Both the position numbers and the translations under genes were made by a program. From DAIRVC01 sp036803025 (GTDB lineage Bacteria > Chloroflexota > Anaerolineae > Anaerolineales > E44-bin32), in the NCBI GenBank assembly GCA_036803025.1, contig DAIRVC010000001.1, positions 1 to 63,635 on the forward strand: a stretch of DNA of 63,635 nucleotides. Reading direction: 5' to 3'. How positions within the stretch are numbered: position 1 is the first letter of the stretch; each line of letters begins with the position of its first letter. The notes under the pieces are model-generated. The model was given only the letters and a program-made list of their open reading frames with translations, had not been told where the DNA came from and made no database searches. Shown one piece after another: positions 44,378 through 53,681 of this stretch.

Positions 44378-45447
44378 CTGTGGGCATGCAAGCCGGGAAC
44401 GGAGCGGACCAAGGGCACCCGGTCCGCTCCGCCCTCTCGCCCTCGCGACTGCACCCGGCGGCCTGGATGGCCTGGACGGCCAGCGCCGCGGCGGTCGGGC
44501 TGCTGGTTCGCAATCCCTGGTATCTGGCCATCCTGGGGACGCTGGCGATCGCGTTGCACGCGCGGCTGACGGCGAAGCGGCTGAACTGGCCGCGCCTGCG
44601 CCTCTACCTGAGCCTGGTGGCTTTTCCAGGTCTCCTCAACCTGTTCTTGAGCCGCGTCGGCGACACGGTTCTCCTGCATCTGCCGCTGCGCTGGATCGGC
44701 GGGCCGTATACGCTGGAAGGGCTCCTGTTCGGGCTGTCGGCCGGCGTGCAGATCGCCAGCCTGATGGCCGTCTTCTCCGTCTTCGGCGCGGCCGTCAAGC
44801 CGACCGACATCCTGCGGCGCATGCCGCGCGGGTTGTATCCGGTGGGATTGAGCGCGTCGATCGCGTTGACCGTCGCGCCGCAGGCCAGGCGCTCCTTCGC
44901 CGCGATTCAGGAGGCCCACCAGGTGCGCGGCCGTCAACCGCGCGGGCTGCGCGATCTGCCGGGCATCGTCACCCCGTTGGTCGTCCTCAGCCTGGAGGGG
45001 GCCATGGGACTGGCCGAGGGGATGGTGGCGCGAGGCTGGCAGGGGGACGGGCCGCCACGCGGGCGGGGTTGGCTGGCCGCCGCCGGCTGGCTGCTGCTCT
45101 CAGCCGCAGTGGTCGTCGTGTTGACTCTGCCAGCAGGAGGCCTGGCAGGCATCGGCCTGCTCCTGCTGGCGGTCGCGTTCCTGGCCGGTGGGCGGTCTCG
45201 ACGCCCGGCCGAAGGACGCTATCGCCCCGACGTCTGGCGGGGCGCAGATACCCTGCTGAGCGGCGTGGCGCTGGGCGTGTTGGCGGTCTGCATGTTCCTC
45301 GCCGCTGCTGCGCCGGCTGCCCTGGCGTACTACCCGTACCCGCGTGCCGCCTGGCCGGACTTCGCCGTTGGGGTGGCGCTGGCCGTATTGCTGTTGGGCT
45401 TGCCGCTCTGCTTGCCGGGCACACGAGGCGCGCATGCTGGCGGTTGA
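44374..45447 (+). CDS. ECF transporter T component (EcfT/CbiQ-like)
   Basis: A 357-residue membrane protein with the EcfT pattern. There are N-terminal helices, then two coupling motifs ending in the Ala-Arg-Gly type signature; EGMVARGW is clearly visible, and EAHQVRGR is the other one. It is longer than the usual 260 residues because of about three extra C-terminal helices. It starts inside the stop of the preceding gene (ATGA) and its 3' end overlaps the ATPase gene. It should link the ATPase to a substrate-binding S component. No S component gene is present in the window. Confidence 0.85.
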   Translation: MTVGMQAGNGADQGHPVRSALSPSRLHPAAWMAWTASAAAVGLLVRNPWYLAILGTLAIALHARLTAKRLNWPRLRLYLSLVAFPGLLNLFLSRVGDTVLLHLPLRWIGGPYTLEGLLFGLSAGVQIASLMAVFSVFGAAVKPTDILRRMPRGLYPVGLSASIALTVAPQARRSFAAIQEAHQVRGRQPRGLRDLPGIVTPLVVLSLEGAMGLAEGMVARGWQGDGPPRGRGWLAAAGWLLLSAAVVVVLTLPAGGLAGIGLLLLAVAFLAGGRSRRPAEGRYRPDVWRGADTLLSGVALGVLAVCMFLAAAAPAALAYYPYPRAAWPDFAVGVALAVLLLGLPLCLPGTRGAHAGG

Positions 45448-47056
45448 GGGCCTGACCTACACCTACCCGCAGCGGCAGCGGCCGGCGCTGCAGGATATAG
45501 ACCTGCACGTCCAGGCGGGCGAAGCGGTCCTGGTTGCCGGCCGATCGGGATCCGGGAAATCGACACTGCTGCGCGCCTGCAACGGGTTGGTGCCGCGCTT
45601 CTACGGCGGCCGCTTTGCAGGCCGGGTTGTGGTCGGCGGGCTGGATACCCGCAGCGCCGCGCCGGCGCTTCTGGCCGGCAAAGCCGGCCTGGTCTTCCAG
45701 GAGCCGCAGGGCCGATTCCTGACCTCGACCGTCGCTGATGAGATTGCCTTCGGCCTGGAGATCGCCGGCCTCGCGGCGGCAACCATCCGCCAGCGCGTGG
45801 GCGATATCTTGGAGCGCCTGGAGTTGACGGGCCTCGTCGATCGGCCGCTCGACCGGCTGTCCGGTGGTGAGCAGCAGCGCGTGGCGATTGCAGCCGCTCT
45901 GGCGCGACAGCCGCAGCTGCTTGTCCTGGATGAACCGACTTCGCAACTCGACGGGCAATCGGCCGAAGCCGTCTTGGCCTGGGTGACCGAGTTGCGGCAC
46001 AGGCTGGGCCTGACCGCGCTGATCGCCGAGCATCGGCTAGGCCGGCTTCTTGCGGCCGTGGACCGTGTATTCTATCTCCCGGAGACCACGGGCGCCGGAA
46101 TGGCCGGCCCCCCCGCCGCCATCCTCGAGCGCATGCCCTTTGGGCCCCCGCTGTCCCGGCTATCGCGGGCGTGGGGACTCCCGGCGCCGATCAGCCCGGA
46201 GTCGCTGGAGACCTTGCGCCGGAAAGTGCTGGGTCTTGCGCCGGGCGCGGGACGATCGCTCCCGGCAGGCCAGGCCCGGCTGTCTGCGAGCGGGCTTTCG
46301 TTCGCCTACAATGGCATCCCGGCGCTTGTGGAGGTCGGACTGGAGGTGCGGCCGGGCGAGGTGCTGGCCGTGCTGGGCCGGAACGGCTCGGGCAAGTCGA
46401 CGCTGCTGCGCGTGCTGATGGGCCTGCTGCGAGCCTCGCACGGCGAGGTCAGGCTGGATGGGGAACGACTGGACGAGACGCCGGTCCCGCTGCGTGCCCG
46501 CCGGATCGGATATGTTCCGCAGTGGCCCTCGGCGCTGCTCTTCGCCGATAGCCTGCTGGAGGAGCTGTGGATCACCCTGCGGAATCACGGGCTGGAGGAG
46601 GCGCCGCCCCTCCCGCCGGAAACGCTGCTGCGAGACCTGGGGCTGACGCAAGTGGCCAGTCACTATCCGCGTGACCTCTCTGCCGGAGAGCAGCAGCGGG
46701 CGGCCATTGCCGCAGTGCTGGTGGCACGCCCGGGCGTCGTCCTGCTGGACGAACCAACCCTGGGGATCGACCCGCTGGCACAGCAGGAGATCGGGCACCT
46801 GCTGGATCGGTGGCGGGGCGAGGGCATGGCCATCGTCCTGGCGACGCACGACGTCGAGTTCGCCGCGGCGTACTCGGATCGGGCGATGATCTTGGATCGG
46901 GGGAGCGTGGTGGCGGTCGGGCCGACAGCGGAGACGCTCTTTGGGCAGCCGATGCTACGGACCGCCCTGCAGCAACTGACCGGGAGGGCTCGACCGGCCA
47001 GCCCGGATGAACTGCTCAACGATCGGGGTCCAGGAGAGGCACATGCCGAGCATTGA
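45434..47056 (+). CDS. Fused double ECF ATPase (EcfA1-EcfA2/CbiO-CbiO)
   Basis: A 540-residue protein with two complete ABC ATPase domains. Domain one has Walker A GRSGSGKST (36-44), signature LSGGEQQRVAIAAAL and VLDEPTSQLD. Domain two has Walker A GRNGSGKST (about residue 316), signature LSAGEQQRAAIAAVL and LLDEPTLGIDPLAQQE. ECF transporters normally use a heterodimer of two such proteins; here they are one chain. ATG 45434 begins the first beta strand and overlaps the EcfT gene by 14 bases. Confidence 0.92.
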   Translation: MLAVEGLTYTYPQRQRPALQDIDLHVQAGEAVLVAGRSGSGKSTLLRACNGLVPRFYGGRFAGRVVVGGLDTRSAAPALLAGKAGLVFQEPQGRFLTSTVADEIAFGLEIAGLAAATIRQRVGDILERLELTGLVDRPLDRLSGGEQQRVAIAAALARQPQLLVLDEPTSQLDGQSAEAVLAWVTELRHRLGLTALIAEHRLGRLLAAVDRVFYLPETTGAGMAGPPAAILERMPFGPPLSRLSRAWGLPAPISPESLETLRRKVLGLAPGAGRSLPAGQARLSASGLSFAYNGIPALVEVGLEVRPGEVLAVLGRNGSGKSTLLRVLMGLLRASHGEVRLDGERLDETPVPLRARRIGYVPQWPSALLFADSLLEELWITLRNHGLEEAPPLPPETLLRDLGLTQVASHYPRDLSAGEQQRAAIAAVLVARPGVVLLDEPTLGIDPLAQQEIGHLLDRWRGEGMAIVLATHDVEFAAAYSDRAMILDRGSVVAVGPTAETLFGQPMLRTALQQLTGRARPASPDELLNDRGPGEAHAEH

Positions 47057-47678
47057 ACAGGCGCGGGCCTGGTATGACCCGCGCGATCCGGTGCACGGTT
47101 TCGATCATGTCCTGCGGGTGCTGAGGCTGGCCGAGCGGCTCGGACGTGAGGAAGGTGCCGACCTGGAGATCCTGCGCGCCGCGGCCTTGTTGCACGATGC
47201 TGCGGGAGCCCACCCGGGCCAGGGTCAGGCGCGGGCTCAGCACGAGCAGCGCTCGGCCGAATTCGCCGGCGAGGTGCTGGCGCAGGAGGGCTGGCCGGCC
47301 GAGAGGATCGCCGCCGTGCAACACTGCGTGCGGGCTCATCGCTTCCGCGGTCACGACCGGCCGGAGACGGCCGAGGCGCGCGTGCTGTTTGATGCCGACA
47401 AGCTGGACGTGATGGGCGCGTTCGGCGCGGCGCGGACGATCGGCTACGCCGTGCAGGCCGGCCTGCCGGTCTACAGCGAGCCTTCAGCGCAGTTCCTGGA
47501 GACCGGCCGGGAAGCTCCCGGGGAGGAGCACAGCGCCTACCATGAGTACCTGTTCAAGCTGCGCCATGTGCGCGAACGCCTGCTGACCGAGGCGGCCCGC
47601 CGGCTGGGCGAACGCCGCCACGCGGCGTTGACGGCGTTCTTCGAGCAGCTGGCGGCCGAATCGCGGGCCGAAGCCTAG
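47043..47678 (+). CDS. HD-domain phosphohydrolase
   Basis: A 211-residue HD-superfamily protein. It has HGFDHVLRVLRLAERLG, the HD pair in AALLHDAAG (His51, Asp52), VQHCVRAHRFRG and the distal Asp in LFDADKLDVMGAFGAAR, as in YedJ-like hydrolases acting on nucleotides or related phosphates. ATG 47043 is preceded by AGGAGAGG and overlaps the ATPase gene by 14 bases, so it is the last gene of the cobalamin operon, although its link to B12 is not obvious. Confidence 0.85.
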   Translation: MPSIEQARAWYDPRDPVHGFDHVLRVLRLAERLGREEGADLEILRAAALLHDAAGAHPGQGQARAQHEQRSAEFAGEVLAQEGWPAERIAAVQHCVRAHRFRGHDRPETAEARVLFDADKLDVMGAFGAARTIGYAVQAGLPVYSEPSAQFLETGREAPGEEHSAYHEYLFKLRHVRERLLTEAARRLGERRHAALTAFFEQLAAESRAEA

Positions 47679-47698
47679 CCGGCGCATTTCATCCGTTC

Positions 47699-47769
47699 AA
47701 CCCGCGCAGCCTCCGTCGACGAAACCCCGCCTGCCCAGGCGGGCGCGAGGCTTTCGGCGCGCGCGGTTC
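47699..47769. terminator. Structured intergenic terminator after the HD gene
   Basis: A layered inverted repeat: CCCGCCT/AGGCGGG (47726-47732 with 47737-47743) sits inside GCCTC/GAGGC and an outer AACCCGCGC/GCGCGCGGTT pairing, with CTTTCGG near the 3' side. It probably ends the cobalamin operon. Confidence 0.5.
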
Positions 47770-47770
47770 A

Positions 47771-47799
47771 TTGACCGCCAGGACGTCGGCTGGTATCAT
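47771..47799 (+). promoter_or_regulatory. surE promoter
   Basis: TTGACC (47771-47776), 17 bp, TATCAT (47794-47799), 17 bp before the surE ATG. Confidence 0.6.
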
Positions 47800-47816
47800 G
47801 ACCGCAGGACTCCGAA

Positions 47817-48665
47817 ATGGAAAACGATCACAAACCGCAAATACTGCTGACCAATGATGATGGTATCCGCTCGCCCGGGTTGTGGGCGGCGGCCGAGGCG
47901 CTGGAACGCATCGGCTTCGTCACCGTCGCCGCGCCGCGCGAGCAATCCTCCGGTGCCGGCCGCGGCATGCCGCTCGGCTCGGACGGCCGCATCCGGCAGG
48001 AGCAGGTCGAGGTCGGCGGCAAGCGCTGGACCGTCTACGCGGTCGGCGGCTCGCCGGCCCAAGCGGTGCAGCACGGCATCCTGGAACTGATGCCGCGCAA
48101 GCCCGACCTGGTCGTCTCGGGGATCAACTACGGGGAGAACCTGGGCACGGGCGTGACGATCTCCGGGACGGTCGGGGCAGCGCTGGAAGGCGCCGCCGCC
48201 GGCGTGCCGGCGCTGGCGATCTCAGTCGAGACCGATCCGGCCCTTCACCTCACGCACTCGCCCGAGACCGACTTCTCCGGCGCAGCCCATTTCACCCGCC
48301 TTTTCGCTGAACTGCTGCTGCAGTTGGATCGCCCGGCCGATCTGGATGTGCTTAAAGTCGACGTGCCGGCCGAAGCGACGGCCGAGACTCCCTGGCGGGT
48401 GACGCGCCTATCGCGGGCGCGCTACTTCGTGCCGGTGAGACCTGTGCGCCAGCGGCTGGAGGACCGGGCCGGCGTCGGCTACAAGATCGACGTGGACGAT
48501 TCGGCCTTGGAGCCGGACTCGGACACCTACGCGCTGCGAGTGGACCGGGTGGTCGCGGTGACTCCGCTCAGCCTGGACTTGACCTCCCGCCTCAAGCTCG
48601 ATGCGATCGAGCGCTTGCTTCGAGAGGACCTACCTCAAGGTCGAGCGGTACAAGCGGCGCGCTAG
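47817..48665 (+). CDS. surE: 5'/3'-nucleotidase SurE
   Basis: A 282-residue acid phosphatase of the SurE family that dephosphorylates nucleoside monophosphates. It opens with ILLTNDDGIRSPGLWAAAEAL, the metal-binding Asp-Asp motif (Asp14, Asp15). VAAPREQSSGAG, VSGINYGENLGTGVTISGTVGAALEG and PALAISVE follow, all diagnostic. Its stop codon overlaps that of the convergent phosphatase gene through a shared CTAG (48662-48665). Confidence 0.95.
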   Translation: MENDHKPQILLTNDDGIRSPGLWAAAEALERIGFVTVAAPREQSSGAGRGMPLGSDGRIRQEQVEVGGKRWTVYAVGGSPAQAVQHGILELMPRKPDLVVSGINYGENLGTGVTISGTVGAALEGAAAGVPALAISVETDPALHLTHSPETDFSGAAHFTRLFAELLLQLDRPADLDVLKVDVPAEATAETPWRVTRLSRARYFVPVRPVRQRLEDRAGVGYKIDVDDSALEPDSDTYALRVDRVVAVTPLSLDLTSRLKLDAIERLLREDLPQGRAVQAAR

Positions 48666-49435
48666 CCCGCAAGCACTTCCAGCAGGCTGTCGTGGAGCAA
48701 TCCATTGCTGGCCAGAATCGAGCTCGGCTCGGCCAGGGGGTCCGCCTGGCCGTCCATGCGCGACGTCCGCCCGCCGGCCTCCTGTACCAGCAGCAGCCCG
48801 GCGGCTAGATCCCAGGCGGATAGTCGCATGCCCCAGAAGGCGTCCACCCGGCCGGCAGCGACATAAGCCAGGTTGATGGCCGCCGAGCCCAGCCGCCGTA
48901 CGTCATGGGTCCGCAGGCACACAGCCGCGAATTGCGCCAGGTTGTTGTCGGGGTTGCTGCGCAGGTCGTAGGGGAAGCTTGTGGCTGCCAGGCAATCATC
49001 CAGCGCATGCGTGGCCGAGACGGACACCGGCTGGTCGTTCAGTAGTGCGCCCTGTCCGAGGCCGGCGGCGAAGAGCTCATCGCGTAGCGGGTCGTAGACG
49101 ACGCCCAGGATCGTCCGACCGTTGTGCGCGCAGGCGATGGAGACCGAGAAGATGGGCAGGCCATGCGCGAAATTGGAGGTTCCGTCCAGCGGATCGACTA
49201 GCCAGCGCCACTCCCCGCTGCCGCTGGCGCCGCTCTCCTCCGCCAGAACGGCGTCCCCCGGATAGGCACGCCGCAGACCGTCCAGGATGATCTCTTCGCT
49301 GCGCACATCGTACTCGGTCACCAGGTCGACCACGCCCTTGCGGTCGACATGCATCGACTTGCCGTAGCCCTCCCGCAGCAGCGCTCCGGCTTGCCGGGCC
49401 AGCCCGATCGCCAAGGCCAATCGCTCTTCGCTCAT
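48662..49435 (-). CDS. Inositol monophosphatase family protein
   Basis: A 257-residue Mg-dependent, Li-sensitive phosphatase of the IMPase/FBPase/CysQ superfamily. The metal-binding residues are in LAEESG, WLVDPLDGTSNFAHG and SAWDLAAG. ATG 49435 is preferred to the GTG two codons upstream. The substrate may be inositol-1-phosphate, fructose-1,6-bisphosphate or PAP; sequence alone does not decide. It is monocistronic, facing surE tail to tail. Confidence 0.92.
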   Translation of the reverse strand: MSEERLALAIGLARQAGALLREGYGKSMHVDRKGVVDLVTEYDVRSEEIILDGLRRAYPGDAVLAEESGASGSGEWRWLVDPLDGTSNFAHGLPIFSVSIACAHNGRTILGVVYDPLRDELFAAGLGQGALLNDQPVSVSATHALDDCLAATSFPYDLRSNPDNNLAQFAAVCLRTHDVRRLGSAAINLAYVAAGRVDAFWGMRLSAWDLAAGLLLVQEAGGRTSRMDGQADPLAEPSSILASNGLLHDSLLEVLAG

Positions 49436-49584
49436 GGGCACACCAGGACCCCTTCATGGATTGCGTGCCGGCCCAGCAGACCACGGCCCGGCGGCGCGCC
49501 CGCATTCTATCAGGCTGGCAGCCGGATCCGGGCCGGCGGATTCGATCCCGCTGGACCTCAATCGCCGAGGCGGGCCGCGGCCGG

Positions 49585-50808
49585 TCAGAGGGTCCAGACG
49601 GAGAGCGTCTCGATATGAAAAGTCTGTGGGAAGAGATCAAAGGGGGTGACGCTGTCCAGCCGGTAGCCCCCATCCGCCAGCTGGCGAGCATCGCGTGCCA
49701 GGGTCGCCGGATCGCAGGAGACATAGACCAGGCGGGGCGAGCGGCGCGCCAGGAGCGACTTGACCACGGTCGATCCCAATCCGGCGCGCGGCGGATCGAT
49801 AAGAACCGCATCCGGTCGCGCGTCGATGGCCGGGAGCGCCTCTTCCACCGAAGCCTCGAACAGACTGACCGCCTCGAATCGGCCGAGGTTGTGCTCGAAG
49901 TCGGCGCAGGCGCTGGCCGACTCCTCGACGGCGACCACCTGTGCGCCGGCGTCGGCCAGGTAGGCGCTGAACAGCCCGACACCGGCGTACAGGTCGAAGA
50001 CCGTCTGCCCGGGCGTGACAGTCAAAGAGGACAGGGCGCGGGCAGCCAGCTCGGCGGCCAGTGCGCTGTGGACCTGGAAGAAGGAGGCGGCCGAGACGCG
50101 GAAGAGGTGCGGCCCGACCTGCATGACGAGGTGGTCGGTGCCGGCCAGCACAACCGACCCCGTCGGCCACGACCAGACGACCGACGTAGGATGGTCGACC
50201 GCCAACTCGATATCGGGCTCGCGGTCGGCCTCGAACAGGATCAGGCACTCGTCGTCGGCCCCACAGCGCAGCACCACGCGCCGCAGCCCTGCGATCGGGG
50301 CGAGGTCGAGCCGGGGCCACAGGTCGGCCAGCGGCGGCACAGGCAGGTGGCACTCCTCGAGGGTGACCATACGCTGTGAGCCGGCCGCCTGGAGCGCCAG
50401 ACGCCCGCCGGCATCGACCGAGAACTGCATATGGTTGCGCGTGTTCCAGGGGGTCGGTGAGGCGACGGTCGCCTGAACGGGCGGGTCGACGAATCCGCCC
50501 AGTCGCCGCAGCTGGGCGGCGACGATCTCACGCTTGGCGGCCAACTGCGCCGTGTATGTCAAGTGCTGGTAGTGACACCCGCCGCAATGCATGAAGTGCC
50601 GGCAGCGGGCCGCGATCCGGTCGGGCGAGGATTCAAGGACCTCGACCAGGCGAGCGCGCGCCCAACGCTCATGCGCCTCGGTGACCTCAGCCAGGATGCG
50701 TTCGCCCGGCGCGGCGAAGGGGACGAAGACCATGCGCCCGTTCGCCTCGCGGCCGAAGGCTTCCCCGCCGTAGGCGGCGCCGCTCAGGGTGAGCTCCAGC
50801 CGTTCCAC
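49585..50808 (-). CDS. 23S rRNA (uracil-5-)-methyltransferase, RlmD/RlmCD type
   Basis: A 407-residue class I RNA methyltransferase. An N-terminal TRAM domain is followed by an iron-sulfur cluster motif (Cys69, Cys75, Cys78 and a distal Cys in LEECHLP). The SAM domain has VFDLYAGVGLFSAYLA, VLIDPPRAGLG and the catalytic cysteine in YVSCDPATLARD. GTG 50808 is chosen over an upstream TTG because AGAGGG lies about 9 bases before it and the protein then begins MERLELTLSG. The exact target uridine is not certain. Confidence 0.9.
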   Translation of the reverse strand: MERLELTLSGAAYGGEAFGREANGRMVFVPFAAPGERILAEVTEAHERWARARLVEVLESSPDRIAARCRHFMHCGGCHYQHLTYTAQLAAKREIVAAQLRRLGGFVDPPVQATVASPTPWNTRNHMQFSVDAGGRLALQAAGSQRMVTLEECHLPVPPLADLWPRLDLAPIAGLRRVVLRCGADDECLILFEADREPDIELAVDHPTSVVWSWPTGSVVLAGTDHLVMQVGPHLFRVSAASFFQVHSALAAELAARALSSLTVTPGQTVFDLYAGVGLFSAYLADAGAQVVAVEESASACADFEHNLGRFEAVSLFEASVEEALPAIDARPDAVLIDPPRAGLGSTVVKSLLARRSPRLVYVSCDPATLARDARQLADGGYRLDSVTPFDLFPQTFHIETLSVWTL

Positions 50809-50854
50809 AGATGGCGTCCCTCTCAACAGGATAGATCCGTCAGTGAAGCCTGGG

Positions 50855-52348
50855 TCAGTAGCCGAAGTGCTGTCGACTGCCGCCGGCGGCGAGTGCGGTC
50901 ATGAGGCGCGGCAGGTCGCGCGCCACGTCCCAGGTCAACATGACGATCAGGATCAGCGTGGCCGCCAGAACCAGCCAGGTGCCGGTCTGCCGACGGCGCA
51001 GATCGGTGACTAGTCGGCGCACCGGATGCACACTGGTCCAGGCGCCCGCGGCGTAGGCCGCCAGAAGGGGTACGAGCGGCAAGTGGAAGCGGGCCTCAGC
51101 CAGGATGGGGATGTAGGCCAGCAAGGTTGTGCCGACAAGGGCAAGGGCTAACGCACGCGGGCGACCCTCCACAGCCCAGGCCATGCCCCACGGCGCCGCC
51201 AGGCTGACGCCGATCCAGGGCAGGACCAGCCACAGGTAGGCGGCTCCGAGCCACGGTTGAGGGATCTCTCCCAGGAAGCCGTTGCTGTAGAAGTAGATCA
51301 GTTCTCGGTCCTCGAGTCCCCAGAAGTGCGTCATGCGCGAGGCCAAGAGCCAGATGGCCCGCGACGGGTCGTCGCGGACGAAGCCGAGCGCTTGTGCGGT
51401 CGCCCAGCGATCGCGCTGGCCGTCGTCCAGGAACCGCAGCGGCTGAACCGCAGCGGTGGTGTTGAACCCGCCATCCCCCTGGGGGTAATAGCCCACATAC
51501 AGATTGTAGCCGGCGGAGTTGTCGACAAAGGCTGGCCGTCCCAGCAGCAGGCTGTTGCGGATCATCCAGGGAAGCAGGACCAGGCTTGCGGCTGCGGCGA
51601 GGACAAGGCTGCGACAGAGGCGGGCGCGCGATGGGCCGGGTCGGGTGGAGAGCGGCCAGGCCAACCACGCGGCGGCCAGCGGCAGAAAGAGGACCAGGGC
51701 GCCGCGGGTGAGGGTGGCGAACCCGAGCGCGAGGCCTGCCAGTGCGGCCGACTGCCAGCGCCTGGAGCGGTCGGCGAAAAGGAGGAAGAGCAACCCCAGC
51801 AGGAGCGCCGGAAGGTAGACATTCTCGGAGGCCAGCCCGATCGGGTACACCCACAGGATCGGGTACAGCGCAACGACCGCGCCGGCAATGCGGGCGGGGG
51901 GCAACCGCAGGCCAAGTGCGACAGCCAACGCGGCCGTCCCGGGAGCGAGCAGCGCTCCCAGGAGGGCCTGGATCAGCCGCACCGCGGCCAGGCGGTCGGT
52001 CATCCCGACGACGGCGTAGACAGCCGCCAGGAAGAAGGGGTAACCAGGCGGGCGAAAGGTCGTCAGGTATCCGGCCTCGGGAACGGAGTCGGTCGGCAGG
52101 TCGACACCGTAGTACCGGTCCAGATACGGGCGCAGCTGCTCGACATCGCTGCGCCCATACCAGCGATAGCCGTCGCCGGCAGCCAACGAGCGACCGAGCA
52201 TGTCGTACTGGAACATGTCGTCCAGACCAAGGGGCAGGTCGAGGAAGGTCAGGGCAAGCGCAAGGCGCGGCACCAAAGCCAGCAGGAACAAAGCCCCGAG
52301 CCAACGAGGGGAGAGCGTGAGTGGGGAGGGGGGCCCGGTGGACCGCAT
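50855..52348 (-). CDS. Membrane glycosyltransferase, GT39/ArnT-like (GT-C fold)
   Basis: A 497-residue polytopic protein with about eleven helices. The first extracytoplasmic loop has the paired acidic motif DDMFQYDMLGRSLAAGDGY, followed by TFRPPGYPFFLAAVY, both typical of the PMT/ArnT superfamily that transfers sugars from polyprenyl-phosphate donors. LPWMIRN and AEARFHLPLVPLL are also family features. The acceptor is unknown. It is in line with the aminotransferase gene upstream (32-bp gap) and may share its transcript. Confidence 0.85.
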   Translation of the reverse strand: MRSTGPPSPLTLSPRWLGALFLLALVPRLALALTFLDLPLGLDDMFQYDMLGRSLAAGDGYRWYGRSDVEQLRPYLDRYYGVDLPTDSVPEAGYLTTFRPPGYPFFLAAVYAVVGMTDRLAAVRLIQALLGALLAPGTAALAVALGLRLPPARIAGAVVALYPILWVYPIGLASENVYLPALLLGLLFLLFADRSRRWQSAALAGLALGFATLTRGALVLFLPLAAAWLAWPLSTRPGPSRARLCRSLVLAAAASLVLLPWMIRNSLLLGRPAFVDNSAGYNLYVGYYPQGDGGFNTTAAVQPLRFLDDGQRDRWATAQALGFVRDDPSRAIWLLASRMTHFWGLEDRELIYFYSNGFLGEIPQPWLGAAYLWLVLPWIGVSLAAPWGMAWAVEGRPRALALALVGTTLLAYIPILAEARFHLPLVPLLAAYAAGAWTSVHPVRRLVTDLRRRQTGTWLVLAATLILIVMLTWDVARDLPRLMTALAAGGSRQHFGY

Positions 52349-52380
52349 GGGTGGTGGCGCCGAAGAGTCGCCGGGACTGA

Positions 52381-53451
52381 CTAGGCTTGCCCGTCGAGGA
52401 AGGCGTCGATGTGGCCAAGAAGGCGCTCGACATCGTCGAGCCGGGTCTCACCCAGATGGCCGATGCGGAAGGTGCGGTTCTTGAGCGGCCCGTACCCGTT
52501 GGCGATCACCATACCGTGGCGGGCCAGACATGCATTCAGCTCATTGACGTCCAGATTGCGCGTGTTGTTGATGGCTGTGACCGTCTTAGAGCGATAACCC
52601 TCGCGGGCGAGCAGGCCGAGGCGCGCCTGCGCCCAATCCTGGACGCGGGCAGCCATGGCTTGGTGTCGAGCGTAGCGCCTATCCAGGCCCTCAGCCAGCA
52701 TGTGCGTCAGCTGCACTTCGAGTGCGTACAGGAGGGAGATGGCCGGGGTGGCCGGCGTGGTGTTCTGGGAAAGGGCGTGGTCGAGCAGGACGAAATCGAA
52801 GTACCAGCCGCGGTGTGGGATCGCACGGGCGCGCGCCATAGCCCGATCGCTGACCGCGGCGAAGGCCAAGCCGGGCGGCAGCGCGAAACACTTCTGTGAG
52901 GAGGTCAGGACGACATCGAGATCCCACTCATCCATCTCCAGGCGGACCCCGCCTGCGGACGAGACCGCGTCGACCAGGATCACCAAGTCCGGATTGACCC
53001 GACGCGCGCGGGCGGCCAGTTCGGACAGTGGGTTCTCGACGCCAGTCGAGCTCTCGTTGTGGACGATGGCCAGCGTGTCGTACGTTCGGCCGCGCAGCGC
53101 CTTCTCGAGCAGGTCAGGCGTGTGCGGCTGGCCCCAGTCGACATCGAGGCGGTCGGCGGGCAGGCCATTGGCGCAGGCGATGTCGAACCAGCGCTCGGCA
53201 AAGGCCCCCCCAATGCAGACCAGCAGGCGTTCGGCGACGCAGTTGCGCACCGCCGCCTCCTGCAGGCCGCTTCCGGATGAGGCGCTGATCAGGACGCGCT
53301 GACGGGTGTTGAAGACCTGTTGCAGGCCGGGCTGGAGCCGGGCGAACAGATCGGTGATCGTCTGGCTGCGGTGCCCGACCATAGGTCGGGTCTGCGCCGC
53401 CAGGGTCTCAGGCGAGACATCGGTGGGTCCGGGGATGAACAGGCGCGTCAT
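52381..53451 (-). CDS. Class V aminotransferase (alanine-glyoxylate/serine-pyruvate type)
   Basis: A 356-residue PLP enzyme. It starts MTRLFIPGPTDVSPETL, then RPMVGHRSQTITDL, as in alanine-glyoxylate aminotransferases. The PLP pocket has SGSGLQEAAVRN, HNESSTGVENP, VDAVSSAGG (Asp161) and the Schiff-base lysine in TSSQKCFALPPG (Lys187), and the end has FRIGHLGETRLDDV. Exact amino donor and acceptor are uncertain. A minus-strand TACAAT at 53481-53486 lies 29 bp upstream. Confidence 0.9.
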   Translation of the reverse strand: MTRLFIPGPTDVSPETLAAQTRPMVGHRSQTITDLFARLQPGLQQVFNTRQRVLISASSGSGLQEAAVRNCVAERLLVCIGGAFAERWFDIACANGLPADRLDVDWGQPHTPDLLEKALRGRTYDTLAIVHNESSTGVENPLSELAARARRVNPDLVILVDAVSSAGGVRLEMDEWDLDVVLTSSQKCFALPPGLAFAAVSDRAMARARAIPHRGWYFDFVLLDHALSQNTTPATPAISLLYALEVQLTHMLAEGLDRRYARHQAMAARVQDWAQARLGLLAREGYRSKTVTAINNTRNLDVNELNACLARHGMVIANGYGPLKNRTFRIGHLGETRLDDVERLLGHIDAFLDGQA

Positions 53452-53480
53452 AGGCACCGCGGGCGGGATCGGCTGGGGCG

Positions 53481-53486
53481 ATTGTA
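53481..53486 (-). promoter_or_regulatory. -10 box of the aminotransferase gene
   Basis: TACAAT on the minus strand, 29 bp before the start codon at 53451; no good -35. Confidence 0.4.
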
Positions 53487-53605
53487 TCAGACCGCCCCGG
53501 CCGGCAGGCGTCCGGCTCCTGGCGGGTCCATCCTGCGGGCCTCCAGGGGCTGGGAGCCTTCCCAGCAGGGCTTCATCCACCAAATCGAGGATATTGAAGC
53601 GCGCA

Positions 53606-53633
53606 TTGACTCCCATGGCAAGTATCGTATAAT
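53606..53633 (+). promoter_or_regulatory. Promoter of the envelope-stress-like cluster
   Basis: TTGACT (53606-53611), 16 bp, TATAAT (53628-53633), 48 bp before the GTG start of the DUF2089 gene. Confidence 0.75.
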
Positions 53634-53681
53634 GCCCTCAAGAATATTGAGTTCTATGTGGATTTCCTTGGGAGGGCCGTG

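Noticed and set aside
47699..47769. Structured RNA of a new class after the HD gene
   Set aside because: The nested inverted repeats are well explained by an operon-end terminator.
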